The position numbers and the translations under genes were made by a program. Of a DNA stretch of 64,000 nt, positions 51,781 through 61,781 are shown in pieces. The stretch is taken from positions 558,001 to 622,000 of the forward strand of contig JBCBMZ010000001.1 in assembly GCA_039822005.1 (NCBI GenBank), written 5' to 3'. This stretch comes from JBCBDX01 sp039822005 (GTDB taxonomy: Bacteria > Pseudomonadota > Alphaproteobacteria > Rhizobiales > Rhizobiaceae). The notes under the pieces were generated by a model. The model ran no database searches, had not been told where the DNA came from, and saw nothing but the letters and a program-made list of their open reading frames with translations. Within the stretch, counting starts at the first letter, position 1. Every line of letters starts with the position of its first letter.

Positions 51781-52905
51781 TCACATCTTGCGTACGATGA
51801 TGCTGCCTGCAGAATAACCGGCACCAAACGAGCAAATAACGCCCACGTCATCGCGTTGCAGGTCGGCGCTAAATTGGGAGAAAGCGATAATTGAGCCTGC
51901 AGATGATGTGTTGGCATAGTCCTGCAAGATATTGGGCTGTTCGCCATCAACCGGGGCACGACCAAGCACTTTTTGACCGATAAAATCGTTCATCGATTTG
52001 TTGGCCTGGTGTAGCCACAAGCGCTTCAGGCCAGACACATCAAGGCCGTTCTCGCGAACATGATCGCTGATCAGCGAAGCGACCATCGGCACAACTTCCT
52101 TGAAGACTTTACGGCCCTCTTGTTGAAAGAGCATGTCGCGTCGGTCTTCCATATGGCCGGGTCGGGTGCGCCGCAGGAAACCGTTTCCGTTACGGATGTT
52201 GTTTGAGAATTTGGTGATGCAGCGCGTGGAAACAATTTCAAAAGCATGATCCGGGTTTGCCGTGTCTGCGCGCTCGACAATCATCGCGGTGCAAACATCG
52301 CCAAAGATGAAATGACAGTCCCTGTCGCGCCATTCCAGATGTGCCGAGCAGATTTCCGGGTTGACGATCAGAACCGCGCGGGCTGACCCGTTGCGTACCG
52401 CGTCGCATGCTGCCTGAAGCGCAAACGTTGCCGACGAGCATGCGACATTCATATCGTAAGCAAAACCATCAATGCCAAGTGCTTCCTGCACCTCAATGGC
52501 TATCGCCGGATAGGCGCGCTCGTGGTTGGAGGCCGCGCAAATCACCGCATCAATGTTGGACGGATCTCGCACGGCCTGTGTCAACGCTTTTTTTGCTGCG
52601 TCCACGGCCATCTCCGCCATCAGCGAAAGCTCGTCTGGCGATCGTTCCGGCAGGATCGGGTGCATGGTTTCGGGGTCCACGATGCCGGATTTGTTCAGCA
52701 CATATCGGTTTTCAATGCCTGAAGCCTTCACGATAAAAGCTGTCGATGAGTGCTGTATCGGTTCACGTTCACCAGCTGCGATGGGGTCGGCGTGTTTTTC
52801 ATTTTGCGCGTCCGCCCAACTGTTGAATGCGACGACCAGTTCATCATTGGTCACGCGTTCAGATGGCGTAAAAACACCTGAACCCGAAATGGCTACTCCC
52901 GTCAT
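51781..52905 (-). CDS. Beta-ketoacyl-ACP synthase III-like protein
   Basis: A 374-residue thiolase-fold enzyme of the FabH class. The Cys-His-Asn triad lies in NVACSSATFALQAA, WLHQANKSMNDFIG and QDYANTSSAGSII. It is longer than E. coli FabH (317) and carries an N-terminal insert of about 50 residues (WADAQNEKHADPIAAG). A second copy of fabH in the genome would make it a specialised condensing enzyme. Not in an obvious operon. Confidence 0.88.
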   Translation of the reverse strand: MTGVAISGSGVFTPSERVTNDELVVAFNSWADAQNEKHADPIAAGEREPIQHSSTAFIVKASGIENRYVLNKSGIVDPETMHPILPERSPDELSLMAEMAVDAAKKALTQAVRDPSNIDAVICAASNHERAYPAIAIEVQEALGIDGFAYDMNVACSSATFALQAACDAVRNGSARAVLIVNPEICSAHLEWRDRDCHFIFGDVCTAMIVERADTANPDHAFEIVSTRCITKFSNNIRNGNGFLRRTRPGHMEDRRDMLFQQEGRKVFKEVVPMVASLISDHVRENGLDVSGLKRLWLHQANKSMNDFIGQKVLGRAPVDGEQPNILQDYANTSSAGSIIAFSQFSADLQRDDVGVICSFGAGYSAGSIIVRKM

Positions 52906-53047
52906 GGCATTAATCCTGTTTTTCTTCTTTTAGCCATTCGTGATCATGAAGGCCATTTTGTATATTTTTTTCCAAAGCAAACGCTAAGAATTTGCCTTAT
53001 TGTCGCCATGGTCTAATTTAGCTGTGGGCTGACTAGGGGCTTGGGTG

Positions 53048-53632
53048 ATGCAAGAAACACTGTTTGTACTAACGGTCTTGGGCTGCAACGACACTGTCAC
53101 GCAATGCAGAACCATGGAAACTGAACAGATTGAGTACGCGTCCATTGACGAATGCTACGCCAATTCAGAAGCGGTGATGATCGCCAGCGCCGATACCAAT
53201 TACCCGGTTTTCCTTGCACGCTGCGATACGCCGGAGGTCGCAAAGCGAGCCTATGGTCACCTCGGCCCTGAAAGTGTCGACAATATTGTTACCGCTGAGC
53301 TGCAGGAACTGGATTTGGCTGCACTTTCAGAAGCTAACGCCCCGGCTCCATTGCCGGATAGCGCCGAGCCCGTGATTGCGCAGGCGGACGGCGATGTGGA
53401 TGCTGTTGCAGAGCCTGAGCCCAAAGTGGCGGTGGCCGCCGCCCCGGCGCCTGCCCCGGTACGCCCTGGCGTTTGGTACCGGGTCAAACCGCGTGCGGCC
53501 ATTGCAAAGGTTGCAAAGCCCGTTAAAGGCGTGGCCGAGGAAGCTGGTGATGTCGCCAATTCTGCTGCGCGTGGTGCCAAGAAAGCATGGGAGGGCACGA
53601 CGCAAACGATCCGCCGGCTCAATCCATTCTAG
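53048..53632 (+). CDS. Hypothetical Ala/Pro-rich protein
   Basis: A 194-residue protein. The first 75 residues carry four cysteines (LGCNDTVTQC, IDECYANS, ARCDTPE) without a clear signal peptide. The middle is Ala/Pro/Glu-rich (PAPLPDSAEP; VAAAPAPAPV), and the end is basic and amphipathic (ARGAKKAWEGTTQTIRRLNP). ATG 53048 and GTG 53045 are adjacent. No family recognised; convergent with the SLC13 permease. Confidence 0.6.
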   Translation: MQETLFVLTVLGCNDTVTQCRTMETEQIEYASIDECYANSEAVMIASADTNYPVFLARCDTPEVAKRAYGHLGPESVDNIVTAELQELDLAALSEANAPAPLPDSAEPVIAQADGDVDAVAEPEPKVAVAAAPAPAPVRPGVWYRVKPRAAIAKVAKPVKGVAEEAGDVANSAARGAKKAWEGTTQTIRRLNPF

Positions 53633-53638
53633 TTGACA

Positions 53639-55405
53639 TTATAACGGCCAGATCAGCAATATGGCCGGTGTGGCGACGGCAAGCACAACCACTTCCAAGA
53701 CAAGACCCATGCGCCAGTAATCGCCAAACTGGTAGCCTCCGGGCCCCATGATGATCGTGTTGTTTTTGTGCCCGATGGGTGTGAGGAAAGCACATGACGC
53801 CGCCACGGCGACACCCATCAAAAACGGATCGGGGTTCGCGCCGATGCTGTTGGCAATGTTGACCGCTATCGGTGCCGCAATCAACGCCGTGGCAACATTA
53901 TTAAGAAAATCCGAGAGAGTCATTGTCACCACCATTAGCGCCAAGAGTATCGTCCAGGGTGGCAGCCCTTCCGTTTGTGCGATGATAGCGTTGGCGATGA
54001 GTTGTGTGCCACCGGATGATTCCAGTGCCGCTGAAAGCGGGATAAGACACGCCAATAGCACGACGACTTTCCATTCGATGAGCGCATAAAAATCATCACC
54101 ACCGACAAGACCCATCGCGACGTATCCGATGACGGCGGCACCGAGCGCGATGGTCAGCGGCACCAACCCGGCGACCGCCACGGCAATAGCCAGACCGAAA
54201 AACGCTATGGCGCTGTATGCCTTTGAGCGCTGGATCAGATCCGTACGGCGGTCGGCAATCGGAAAAACACCAAGCCATTGCGCCACCTGATCAATACGGT
54301 CATCCGGGCCGAGGAGGAGGAGCACATCACCGGCTTTGACTTTGGTGCGGCGCACCCGCTCGCGCGTTTGGCGGCCTTCGCGTGAAATGCCGAGCAGCGT
54401 TATGCCATGGCGATATAGTAGCCGCAGGTCCATCGCTGTGCGCCCTGCAATACGGGACGTTTCAGGGACAACCGCTTCGATCAATGTCAGGTTCTGGCCC
54501 CGCACGCCGCCATGTTTTTCTGCACCGGCAAAATCAAGATCCGCCGCTCCCATCAGCGCTTCGATGGCTTTGGGTTCGCCTTCCAGCACAATGTAGTCGC
54601 CCTTGCGTAGTGTTTCGGTGCGCGCAAAGCCCGCCAACCGCTTGCCATTACGCACCAGGCCCAAGACGGTGATATCCTCCTCATTGGCTGAAGGATAAAG
54701 ATCGCGCACCATGGCGCCGACGAACCGGCTTTCCTCGCGAACGCGCGCTTCGGCGACATAAAGTCCGGCGTCTCCTTCAATGGATTGACGTTCGCCGCGC
54801 GACGGCAAAAGCCGCCATCCAACGAACATCACGTAGACGATGCCGATAGACGCAACGATCAGTCCGACCGGCGTGAAGTCGAACATGGAAAAGGGCTCGC
54901 CGAGTGTGTCGCCGCGATATTGCGCGATAACGATATTGGGCGGTGTGCCGATCAGCGTGATCATGCCACCAAGGATGGTGGCAAAGGATAACGGCATCAG
55001 CGTTTGTGAGGCGGCGCGTTTTGCTTTTTTGGCGACGTCCAAATCGATGGACATCAAGAGTGCCAGCGCCGCTACATTGTTGATGATGGCCGAAAGCCCC
55101 GCCCCGATGACCGAAATGATGCCTATATGAACGGGCAGGGGACGGTCCGGTTTCACGGCAAAACGGGCAATAAGTTCAATGGCACCAGAGTTCATCAAAC
55201 CGCGCGAGACAATCAGCACCAAAGCGATGATCACGACCGCCGGATGCCCGAACCCGCTAAAAGCGACATCGGCGCCCACAAGACCCAAGACAACTGCAAG
55301 GATCAGCGCGGCAAAAGCCACTACATCATAGCGCACCTTTCCCCAGATCAGCATGGCGAAGACGATGCCGAATAGGCCAAAAAGGAGGGTTTGATCTGTG
55401 GTCAT
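53639..55405 (-). CDS. SLC13/DASS family permease with TrkA-C domains
   Basis: A 588-residue membrane protein. The two membrane halves (about residues 1-200 and 390-588) contain the DASS-type motifs LIGTPPNIVIAQYRG and LSDFLNNVATALIAAPIA. Between them lie two TrkA_C (RCK-C) cytoplasmic domains (EARVREESRFVGAMVRDLYP; LIEAVVPETSRIAGRTAMDL). Such proteins take up sulfate or dicarboxylates; the RCK domains may sense a nucleotide. ATG 55405. Confidence 0.88.
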   Translation of the reverse strand: MTTDQTLLFGLFGIVFAMLIWGKVRYDVVAFAALILAVVLGLVGADVAFSGFGHPAVVIIALVLIVSRGLMNSGAIELIARFAVKPDRPLPVHIGIISVIGAGLSAIINNVAALALLMSIDLDVAKKAKRAASQTLMPLSFATILGGMITLIGTPPNIVIAQYRGDTLGEPFSMFDFTPVGLIVASIGIVYVMFVGWRLLPSRGERQSIEGDAGLYVAEARVREESRFVGAMVRDLYPSANEEDITVLGLVRNGKRLAGFARTETLRKGDYIVLEGEPKAIEALMGAADLDFAGAEKHGGVRGQNLTLIEAVVPETSRIAGRTAMDLRLLYRHGITLLGISREGRQTRERVRRTKVKAGDVLLLLGPDDRIDQVAQWLGVFPIADRRTDLIQRSKAYSAIAFFGLAIAVAVAGLVPLTIALGAAVIGYVAMGLVGGDDFYALIEWKVVVLLACLIPLSAALESSGGTQLIANAIIAQTEGLPPWTILLALMVVTMTLSDFLNNVATALIAAPIAVNIANSIGANPDPFLMGVAVAASCAFLTPIGHKNNTIIMGPGGYQFGDYWRMGLVLEVVVLAVATPAILLIWPL

Positions 55406-55420
55406 GGGCGGCGCTCCGCG

Positions 55421-56716
55421 TCAAAGCCGATCAAGCATCGAGTACCAAGTCAATGCAAGCGTGAGCAACGGCTTTCTGAACTGCCTGCCACCCGGAAACG
55501 GAGGCACGTTCAATTCCTTGAACAAATGCAGCCGGTCGCGATTGCCGCATACGGCTTCGGCCCACATTTTGCCGGTGAAGTTCGAGAGCATCACGCCGTG
55601 GCCGGAATAGCCCCCCATGGCCGTGATGCCCGGCTCTACTTCGCGCACAAACGGTTCGCGCGGCAGTGTGATCCCCACATTACCGCCCCAAGCGTGCGTA
55701 ATTTCGATTTCTTTGAGCTGCGGATAGACCTCGCTCATCTGGCGTCGAATGCCCTCGATGAACTTGTTTGGTTCCGATGATGAATAGGCCTCGCGCCCGC
55801 CGAACAGCAGATGTCCGCCCCGCGTGCGGCGGAAATAACGCACGACAAAGCGGCTATCATCCACACTGGCCCGTTCGGGCAATATTGTTTGATCAAGGTC
55901 GCCTTCCAGCGGCGGGGTCGCCCCGATAAAGGATTGGATCGGCATGACGTGTGACGCCATCTTTTCGTTCAGCTTTTCATCGCCGTAGGCATTGACGGCA
56001 AGGAGTACACGATCCGCCGTGACTGTGCCGTGACCGGTTTCAATCGCAATACTGTTAGATGTTTTGCGGGTGGTCTTGACCTTGGTGTTTTCAAAGATCA
56101 TCGCACCGCGCTGCGCCGCTATCTTGGCCGTTCCGACAACCAATTTCAGCGGATGAATATGACCGGTGTGACTGTCATAATTGCCCCCATGGTAACGGTT
56201 TGAACCAATGCGCTCGGCAAGTTCTTTGGCGTCCAGAAATGTCACATGAGGATAGCCAAAGTCGCTCGCGATTTTTTCGGCATAGACTTGGTAGTCTTTG
56301 ATGTATGAACGCTTGTGAGCCGCCGAATAATGACCGGCGACGTACTCGATATCGATTTCATTGTCCGCGGCAAAGCCGAGTAAATGCGCTTTGGCTTCTT
56401 CAGCCAAATCAAAAAGGGCCCGGGCGCGTTCCAGCCCTAGTGTTTCAGCATGGTCTGGGCCCCAGGCGCGTTGGCCGGTGTTGAGCTGACCGCCATTGCG
56501 TCCAGATGCGCCATCGCCCAAGCGCGAGCCTTCCAGCAATACGACTGAAGCGCCGAGCTTCGCTGCTTCGGCTGCCGCTGAAAGGCCGGTAAAGCCGCCT
56601 CCAATGATGCAAATGTCCGCTTTGTGGTCGCCGTCCAGCGCCGGATAGGCGGGCCTGTCAGCGACGGTCGATTCATACCAGGAGAGGCCGGGCGCAATCG
56701 GGCTTTGGTGCACCAT
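55421..56716 (-). CDS. puuB: FAD-dependent oxidoreductase (gamma-glutamylputrescine oxidase-like)
   Basis: A 431-residue DAO-family flavoenzyme. N-terminal FAD site ADICIIGGGFTGLSAAAEA, then LLEGSRLGDGASGRNGGQL, and MGGYSGHGVMLSNFTGKMWA near the end. The neighbours (two gamma-glutamylputrescine synthetase-like genes and a polyamine binding protein) support a role as PuuB, oxidising gamma-glutamylputrescine. It follows the upstream GS gene after 3 bases. Confidence 0.87.
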   Translation of the reverse strand: MVHQSPIAPGLSWYESTVADRPAYPALDGDHKADICIIGGGFTGLSAAAEAAKLGASVVLLEGSRLGDGASGRNGGQLNTGQRAWGPDHAETLGLERARALFDLAEEAKAHLLGFAADNEIDIEYVAGHYSAAHKRSYIKDYQVYAEKIASDFGYPHVTFLDAKELAERIGSNRYHGGNYDSHTGHIHPLKLVVGTAKIAAQRGAMIFENTKVKTTRKTSNSIAIETGHGTVTADRVLLAVNAYGDEKLNEKMASHVMPIQSFIGATPPLEGDLDQTILPERASVDDSRFVVRYFRRTRGGHLLFGGREAYSSSEPNKFIEGIRRQMSEVYPQLKEIEITHAWGGNVGITLPREPFVREVEPGITAMGGYSGHGVMLSNFTGKMWAEAVCGNRDRLHLFKELNVPPFPGGRQFRKPLLTLALTWYSMLDRL

Positions 56717-56719
56717 GCA

Positions 56720-58147
56720 TCACACGTTCAAGAGCAGATATTCCCGCTCCCACGGGCTGATCACCTGCATGAAGGTTTCAAATTCGCCGCGCTTTACCCC
56801 TGCATAATTGGCGATGAACTCGCGGCCCAAAATCCCGTCAAACGCCTCTTCATTTTCAAACAGGGAAGCAGCTTCCAGGAGCCCGCGAGGCAGATCCACA
56901 TCGCCCTCATTGGCGGTTTCGGCCGTCGGGTTGGTGGGTACAATAGCGTTGACCATCCCCAGATAACCGCAAGCCAGCGATGCAGCCAGACCAAGGTAAG
57001 GGTTGCAGTCAGAGCCGGGAAGACGGTTTTCAATGCGCCGCCCTTGCGCATCCGAATTGGGCACGCGCAAAGCCGTGGTGCGATTATCATAACCCCATGC
57101 CGTATTCACCGGCGCTGCCGCATCGGGTGTCATGCGCCGGTAAGAGTTCACATAAGGCGCCATCATCACCAGCGCTTTGGGCAGATAATGCTGCATGCCG
57201 CCGATGAATTGACGGAACAATTCATGCTCCGAACCGTCGGGATTGGAGAAGATATTCTTGCCAGACTTGGTGTCAACGACTGATTGGTGCACATGCATCG
57301 CATTGCCCGGCGAGCCCTGAATGGGCTTGGCCATGAAGGTTGCATACATTTCGTGCTTGAGCGCAGCCTCGCGGATCGTGCGTTTGAACATGAACACTTG
57401 GTCGGCCAGCGCGAGCGGATCGCCATGGCGCAAATTGATCTCCATTTGCGACGGGCCTTCCTCATGGATCAGCGTGTCGATCTCGAGCCCTTGCGCCTCG
57501 CAGAAGTGGTAAATGTCGTCGATCAGTTCATCGAACTCGTTGATGCCCGCGATCGAATAGCTCTGACCGCTTGTCAGCGGGCGTCCTGAACGTCCAGTCG
57601 GGGGGCGCAGCGGATGATCCGGGTCCGTGTTCTTGGCGACGAGATAAAACTCGATCTCTGGCGCAACGACGGGCTGCCAGCCTTTTTCAGCGTAAGCGTT
57701 GACCACACGCTTGAGTACCTGGCGCGGTGTCATCCATGACGGATTGCCATCCTGATCGACAAGATCGCAAATCACCTGCGCCGTAGGGTCGCTCTCCCAC
57801 GGCACTGTCGCCAATGTCGATAAATCAGGCACGAGTTTCAGATCGCCATCACGCGGATCGTAACGGAATTCGCCGGTTTCATCGGGATATTCACCGGAGA
57901 TGGTTTGCCGGAACAGGGCCGATGGCAGCGCCAGCGATGTGTTCGACGTGAACTTTGAGGAGGGCATCATCTTGCCGCGTGGCACACCGGCAAGGTCCGG
58001 CGTGATGCACTCAATGTCTTCGATGGTGCGCGCCGCAAGCCATGGGGCTGCGTCGGGCCATGAAGGCACGCCTCTTATGTTCTGAACAGATTTGGGGAGG
58101 GTCTTTGTTTTGCGCTTCGTGTGTGAAGTTGTTTTGGTCGCGGGCAT
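56720..58147 (-). CDS. puuA: Glutamine synthetase family protein (gamma-glutamylputrescine synthetase-like)
   Basis: A 475-residue GS-fold ligase. VAPEIEFYLVAKNTDPDHP, EEGPSQMEINLRHGDPLALA, SPGNAMHVHQSV, PDAAAPVNTAWGYDNRTTAL and RIENRLPGSDCNPYL are GS active-site motifs, and the C-terminus has FETFMQVISPWEREYLL. It lacks the tyrosine adenylylation site of GlnA. With PuuB it would gamma-glutamylate and oxidise putrescine. Confidence 0.9.
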   Translation of the reverse strand: MPATKTTSHTKRKTKTLPKSVQNIRGVPSWPDAAPWLAARTIEDIECITPDLAGVPRGKMMPSSKFTSNTSLALPSALFRQTISGEYPDETGEFRYDPRDGDLKLVPDLSTLATVPWESDPTAQVICDLVDQDGNPSWMTPRQVLKRVVNAYAEKGWQPVVAPEIEFYLVAKNTDPDHPLRPPTGRSGRPLTSGQSYSIAGINEFDELIDDIYHFCEAQGLEIDTLIHEEGPSQMEINLRHGDPLALADQVFMFKRTIREAALKHEMYATFMAKPIQGSPGNAMHVHQSVVDTKSGKNIFSNPDGSEHELFRQFIGGMQHYLPKALVMMAPYVNSYRRMTPDAAAPVNTAWGYDNRTTALRVPNSDAQGRRIENRLPGSDCNPYLGLAASLACGYLGMVNAIVPTNPTAETANEGDVDLPRGLLEAASLFENEEAFDGILGREFIANYAGVKRGEFETFMQVISPWEREYLLLNV

Positions 58148-58235
58148 CGTTCACCTATGATCTCCAAGCTATAGCCGCACCTTGGCGTTTAGCCAAGATC
58201 GGCTGGCTTGCAGACGACGCAAATTTCGCTCGCCC

Positions 58236-58264
58236 ATAAAAATGGCCCCGCTTTTCACGGGGCC
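58236..58264 (-). terminator. Terminator after the 82-aa gene
   Basis: GGCCCCG (58244-58250) and CGGGGCC (58258-58264) are perfect complements with a 7-base loop; AAAAA at 58238-58242 gives a U-run on the minus strand. It ends the transcript of the gene at 58300. Confidence 0.75.
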
Positions 58265-58299
58265 CTGAACTCATTTGATTTGCCGTGGCCTAAGTCGGG

Positions 58300-58545
58300 T
58301 CAACCTTTCGTCACAATGACTGGGATCAGAAGATCACCCCAGTTGCCGTCGCCGCCATGGTGGCGTGCTGAACGGACGAGTTCGACAGAGACACCGGTTT
58401 CAACAGCCTTCATGACTGATTGGTTCAGGCGGTGCAGATCATTGGCAAGCATGCGAATGGCGGCCTGCTGGTCGCCACCCATTGTCGATGATTGTTCTTC
58501 CGCCCGTTCCTTAACATGGGTTTTGGGACGCTCGTGTTCAGACAT
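58300..58545 (-). CDS. Small conserved-looking hypothetical protein
   Basis: An 81-residue soluble protein from ATG 58545 (MSEHERPKTHVKERAEEQSS). The second half reads AAIRMLANDLHRLNQSVMKA and SARHHGGDGNWGDLLIPVIV. It has its own terminator, which supports a real transcript. An in-frame start at 58560 would add five residues. Lies between puuA and the ScfR-like gene. Family not recognised. Confidence 0.55.
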   Translation of the reverse strand: MSEHERPKTHVKERAEEQSSTMGGDQQAAIRMLANDLHRLNQSVMKAVETGVSVELVRSARHHGGDGNWGDLLIPVIVTKG

Positions 58546-58805
58546 TTTATTCCTCTCCATTGCGGTTTACGGCGCATTTTGTTGGATTACATCGACGCAT
58601 CATGGGAGTTGCGCCGACACTTGCCTGACGCCTAACGCGCATTTGCTGCGTTGCAAAGCGAGCATCTAAATCGTTGCCAAATTTTTCGCGTCGCCTTGTC
58701 ATTTAATTGACACGCGCCTTGAGTCGTATTGTAAATTTTGTCACAATAATTATCCATCTATGACCGTAAAAATTTGTAAATCTTGTCGAAGGCGAGCTGA
58801 AAACC

Positions 58806-60242
58806 ATGGCTGAACAAAAGATATTCGCCGGTCCGCGTATTCGCCGTATCCGCAATCACATGGAGCTTACCCAAACCGCGATGGCGGCTGATCTGGGAAT
58901 TTCCCCCAGTTACTTGAATTTGATTGAGCGCAACCAGCGTCCATTGACAGTGCAATTGCTGCTCAAGCTCGCAACCACCTACAAGGTCGATTTGGATGAT
59001 TTACAAGGCACTGCAGAAACGACCCTGCCGCAGCTGAAACAGGTTTTTGCTGACCCGCTTTTGCAAGGAGAACTGCCCGGCGACAGCGAGTTGGTCGAGC
59101 TATGCGACGCCGCGCCCAACGTTGCCAACGCCATATTGATGTTGCACCGCGCCTATCGCGAAGGTCTGGAGCGATTGTCCGACCTGTCCGACATGCTGGC
59201 CAAAGAAGGGCGCGAGACCGCACTCGCCGCCGCTCGTTTGCCAATGGATGAGGTGCGCGACACGCTTGAAAAGCGGGCCAACCACTACCCACGCGTTGAG
59301 GAAGAGGCCGAATCATTCTTGCGTCTACTTGCCTGCGGTGATGATCTGCGCGGTGGTTTGCGCGAATGGCTGCGCACAGAACGCAATATGTCGGTCAAGG
59401 TTCTGCCGGTTGCGACCATGCCGAACTGGCGCCGCAAATTTGATCGTCATTCCAACCGTCTGTTTGTGTCCGAGAGGCTAAGTGCTGCCGATCAGCTACG
59501 GGAAATCGCCATGGAAGCCGTGCTTATTCGCATGGATGTGGCCATCACCGCGGAAATCGAGGCGTTGAAATTGTCGTCGCACGAGGCTGAACGGCTCATG
59601 CGCTTTGAATTTGCCCGTTACGCAGCCCATGCGCTGATGATGCCCTACGAGCCATTTTTAAAGGCGTGCGAACGCTCCCGTTATGATCTGGATGTTTTGC
59701 GCGCTCGCTTTTCGGTGTCATTTGAACATGTTGCAAACCGGCTGACGACGATGCAACGCCAGAGCAATCGGGGCATTCCGTTCTTCATGGCCGAAATTGA
59801 TCAGGCTGGTAACCGGTTTCGGCGGGCGGGTGCCCGGGGCTATCCACAAGCCCGGTTCGGCGGTTCATGCCCCAAATTGCCGGTACACATCGCGTTCAAT
59901 CAGCCTGGTCACATATTGGTTGAGGCAGTCCAGATGCCTGATGGGCACGAATTTTTGGTCATTGCGCGCACGCTTGATGGCCCGCAGGGCGGCTTTCACG
60001 AACGCCCCCGCCACACGGCGGTATTGCTCGGTTGCGAGATAGCGCACCGCAATGATGTCGTTTACGGCCAAGCGTTGCGCAAAGACGTTGAAGACGGCGC
60101 CCGGGTCGTGGCAACGCCCGTTGGCCCCGCTTGCCGGATTTGTGAGCGCGTTGCGTGTATGGCACGCGCTGAACCTCCCATCACCCGGCCGCTTGGCCTG
60201 GATGATAGCCAGGTGGGTATGAGTGCATTTGATTTTGTGTAA
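58806..60242 (+). CDS. XRE/ImmA-type transcriptional regulator (ScfR-like)
   Basis: A 478-residue regulator. Residues 8-65 form a Cro/CI HTH (MELTQTAMAADLGISPSYLN, LIERNQRPL). The middle has an ImmA/IrrE-type domain (LSAADQLREIAMEAVLIRMD, EAERLMRFEFARYAAHALMM), where the HExxH zinc motif is not preserved. The C-terminal DUF2083 part ends with CRICERVACMARAEPP, a Cys-x2-Cys-x4-Cys cluster. This is the layout of short-chain acyl-CoA regulators (ScfR). It lies between the two GS genes, so it may regulate them. Confidence 0.88.
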   Translation: MAEQKIFAGPRIRRIRNHMELTQTAMAADLGISPSYLNLIERNQRPLTVQLLLKLATTYKVDLDDLQGTAETTLPQLKQVFADPLLQGELPGDSELVELCDAAPNVANAILMLHRAYREGLERLSDLSDMLAKEGRETALAAARLPMDEVRDTLEKRANHYPRVEEEAESFLRLLACGDDLRGGLREWLRTERNMSVKVLPVATMPNWRRKFDRHSNRLFVSERLSAADQLREIAMEAVLIRMDVAITAEIEALKLSSHEAERLMRFEFARYAAHALMMPYEPFLKACERSRYDLDVLRARFSVSFEHVANRLTTMQRQSNRGIPFFMAEIDQAGNRFRRAGARGYPQARFGGSCPKLPVHIAFNQPGHILVEAVQMPDGHEFLVIARTLDGPQGGFHERPRHTAVLLGCEIAHRNDVVYGQALRKDVEDGARVVATPVGPACRICERVACMARAEPPITRPLGLDDSQVGMSAFDFV

Positions 60243-60274
60243 GCTAAGCTAAAACTATTCATTGCGAGTCACCT

Positions 60275-61666
60275 TTGCCTGATCTGAAACCCGCCGAAAT
60301 CGCCTCCTTTGCTGCAGCATTGGATTATGACGAATATCAAACTTTCACAGCCAAGAACCCTGATCTGGAGGCGGTGGAGTTTTTGCTGGTCGATCCCAAC
60401 GGGATATTGCGTGGCAAATGGGCGCCTGCCTCCGCGCTCGAAAAGGCTTTTACAACCGGCATCAACTTTCCGCTTTCGCTGCATGGTCTGGACGTGTGGG
60501 GCAGGGAAGTGCCTGCGACCGGTTTGCACATTGAAAGTGGTGATGTCGACGGCTTCTTCACTGCCGTACCCGGCACATTGAACGTTGTGCCATGGGCAAG
60601 CCGCAAGACGGCACAGGTGCTGCTGCGCGGTTACTCTGCCGAGGGCGAGTTACTGCGATTTGATTGCCGCAATGCGCTGGCGCGCATCACCAAAGCCATG
60701 GCCAAGCGTGGTCAATATCCGGTGGTGGCATTTGAATTGGAATTCTATCTGCTCACCCCTGCCGCCAATACGCATGTCAGCATGCCATCCCCGGTTGGTT
60801 CCTCCACCGGCCCGGATCGGCAACGCATGTATGGCCTGAACCAGTTGGATGAATTTTCCGCATTTTTCGATGAACTGCGTCACGTGGCGCAGGTACAGGA
60901 AATTCCAATAGACACCATTGTGTCAGAGGCTGCACCGGGTCAGTTCGAGGTCAATCTCAATCACCGGTGCGATCCGCTGCGCGCTGCCGATGATGCGATA
61001 ATGCTCCGTCGAGCGGTGGTGGCGCTTGGCCGCAAACACGGGCTTCACGCGACCTTCATGCCAAAGCCCTTCATGGAGCATGCAGGCAATGGCATGCATG
61101 TGCATACGTCAATTCTGGACGAAGCGGGAAGCAATATTTTTGCGGCCAAAGCCGATGGACGTGAAGCACTGGAAGGTGCGGTCGCAGAGATGATACGCAC
61201 CATGCCACAGGGCCTTTTGCTGTTCATCAATTCCTGGAACGGCTTTCGGCGCATACAGCCAGGTTCCTACGCACCGACGCGAGCCATCTGGGGAGAAAAC
61301 AACCGCTCCGTTGCGGTGCGAATTCCGGCATCGCCGCCAAAGGCACGTCGCATTGAACACCGTATTGCCGGAGCTGACGCCAATCCGTACTTGGTCATGT
61401 GTGCCATCCTCCAGGCCATTTATGATGGCGTTGAAAAGCGCGATAAACCGCCAACGCCAATAACGGGGAATGCATATGATGCAGAGCCGGGTGAGGAGCA
61501 ACTCCCCACCAGCATGCAAGAGGCAATGGCACTGATGTTGAACGGAGAGTTCTGCGCCCGTGCCTTGGGGCCGGAGTTGGCAAAAATATTGGGCGACATC
61601 AAGCGCGCGGAAAGCGAGGCTTTTGCGCAAGAGATCACCCCATTGGAGCGGACAACCTATCTTTAA
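60275..61666 (+). CDS. Glutamine synthetase family protein (second gamma-glutamylputrescine synthetase-like copy)
   Basis: A 463-residue GS-fold ligase paralogous to the gene at 56720. Motifs: VAFELEFYLLTPAANTH, EAAPGQFEVNLNHRCDPLRA, HAGNGMHVHTSILDEAG, APTRAIWGENNRSVAVR and RIEHRIAGADANPYL. TTG 60275 is the only early start. It precedes the polyamine-binding protein gene on the same strand, so it is probably the PuuA linked to uptake. Divergence from the first copy suggests a different amine specificity. Confidence 0.9.
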   Translation: MPDLKPAEIASFAAALDYDEYQTFTAKNPDLEAVEFLLVDPNGILRGKWAPASALEKAFTTGINFPLSLHGLDVWGREVPATGLHIESGDVDGFFTAVPGTLNVVPWASRKTAQVLLRGYSAEGELLRFDCRNALARITKAMAKRGQYPVVAFELEFYLLTPAANTHVSMPSPVGSSTGPDRQRMYGLNQLDEFSAFFDELRHVAQVQEIPIDTIVSEAAPGQFEVNLNHRCDPLRAADDAIMLRRAVVALGRKHGLHATFMPKPFMEHAGNGMHVHTSILDEAGSNIFAAKADGREALEGAVAEMIRTMPQGLLLFINSWNGFRRIQPGSYAPTRAIWGENNRSVAVRIPASPPKARRIEHRIAGADANPYLVMCAILQAIYDGVEKRDKPPTPITGNAYDAEPGEEQLPTSMQEAMALMLNGEFCARALGPELAKILGDIKRAESEAFAQEITPLERTTYL

Positions 61667-61781
61667 ACGGAGTTGGTGCGGCTAGTTCTAAAGGTACTTG
61701 TGCACTGCCCAAAAGAGCAATAACGTTTCCACCAATGTCAGGTTCCTACCTACAGTCCATTCATTTTCTGGGAGTTCTATG

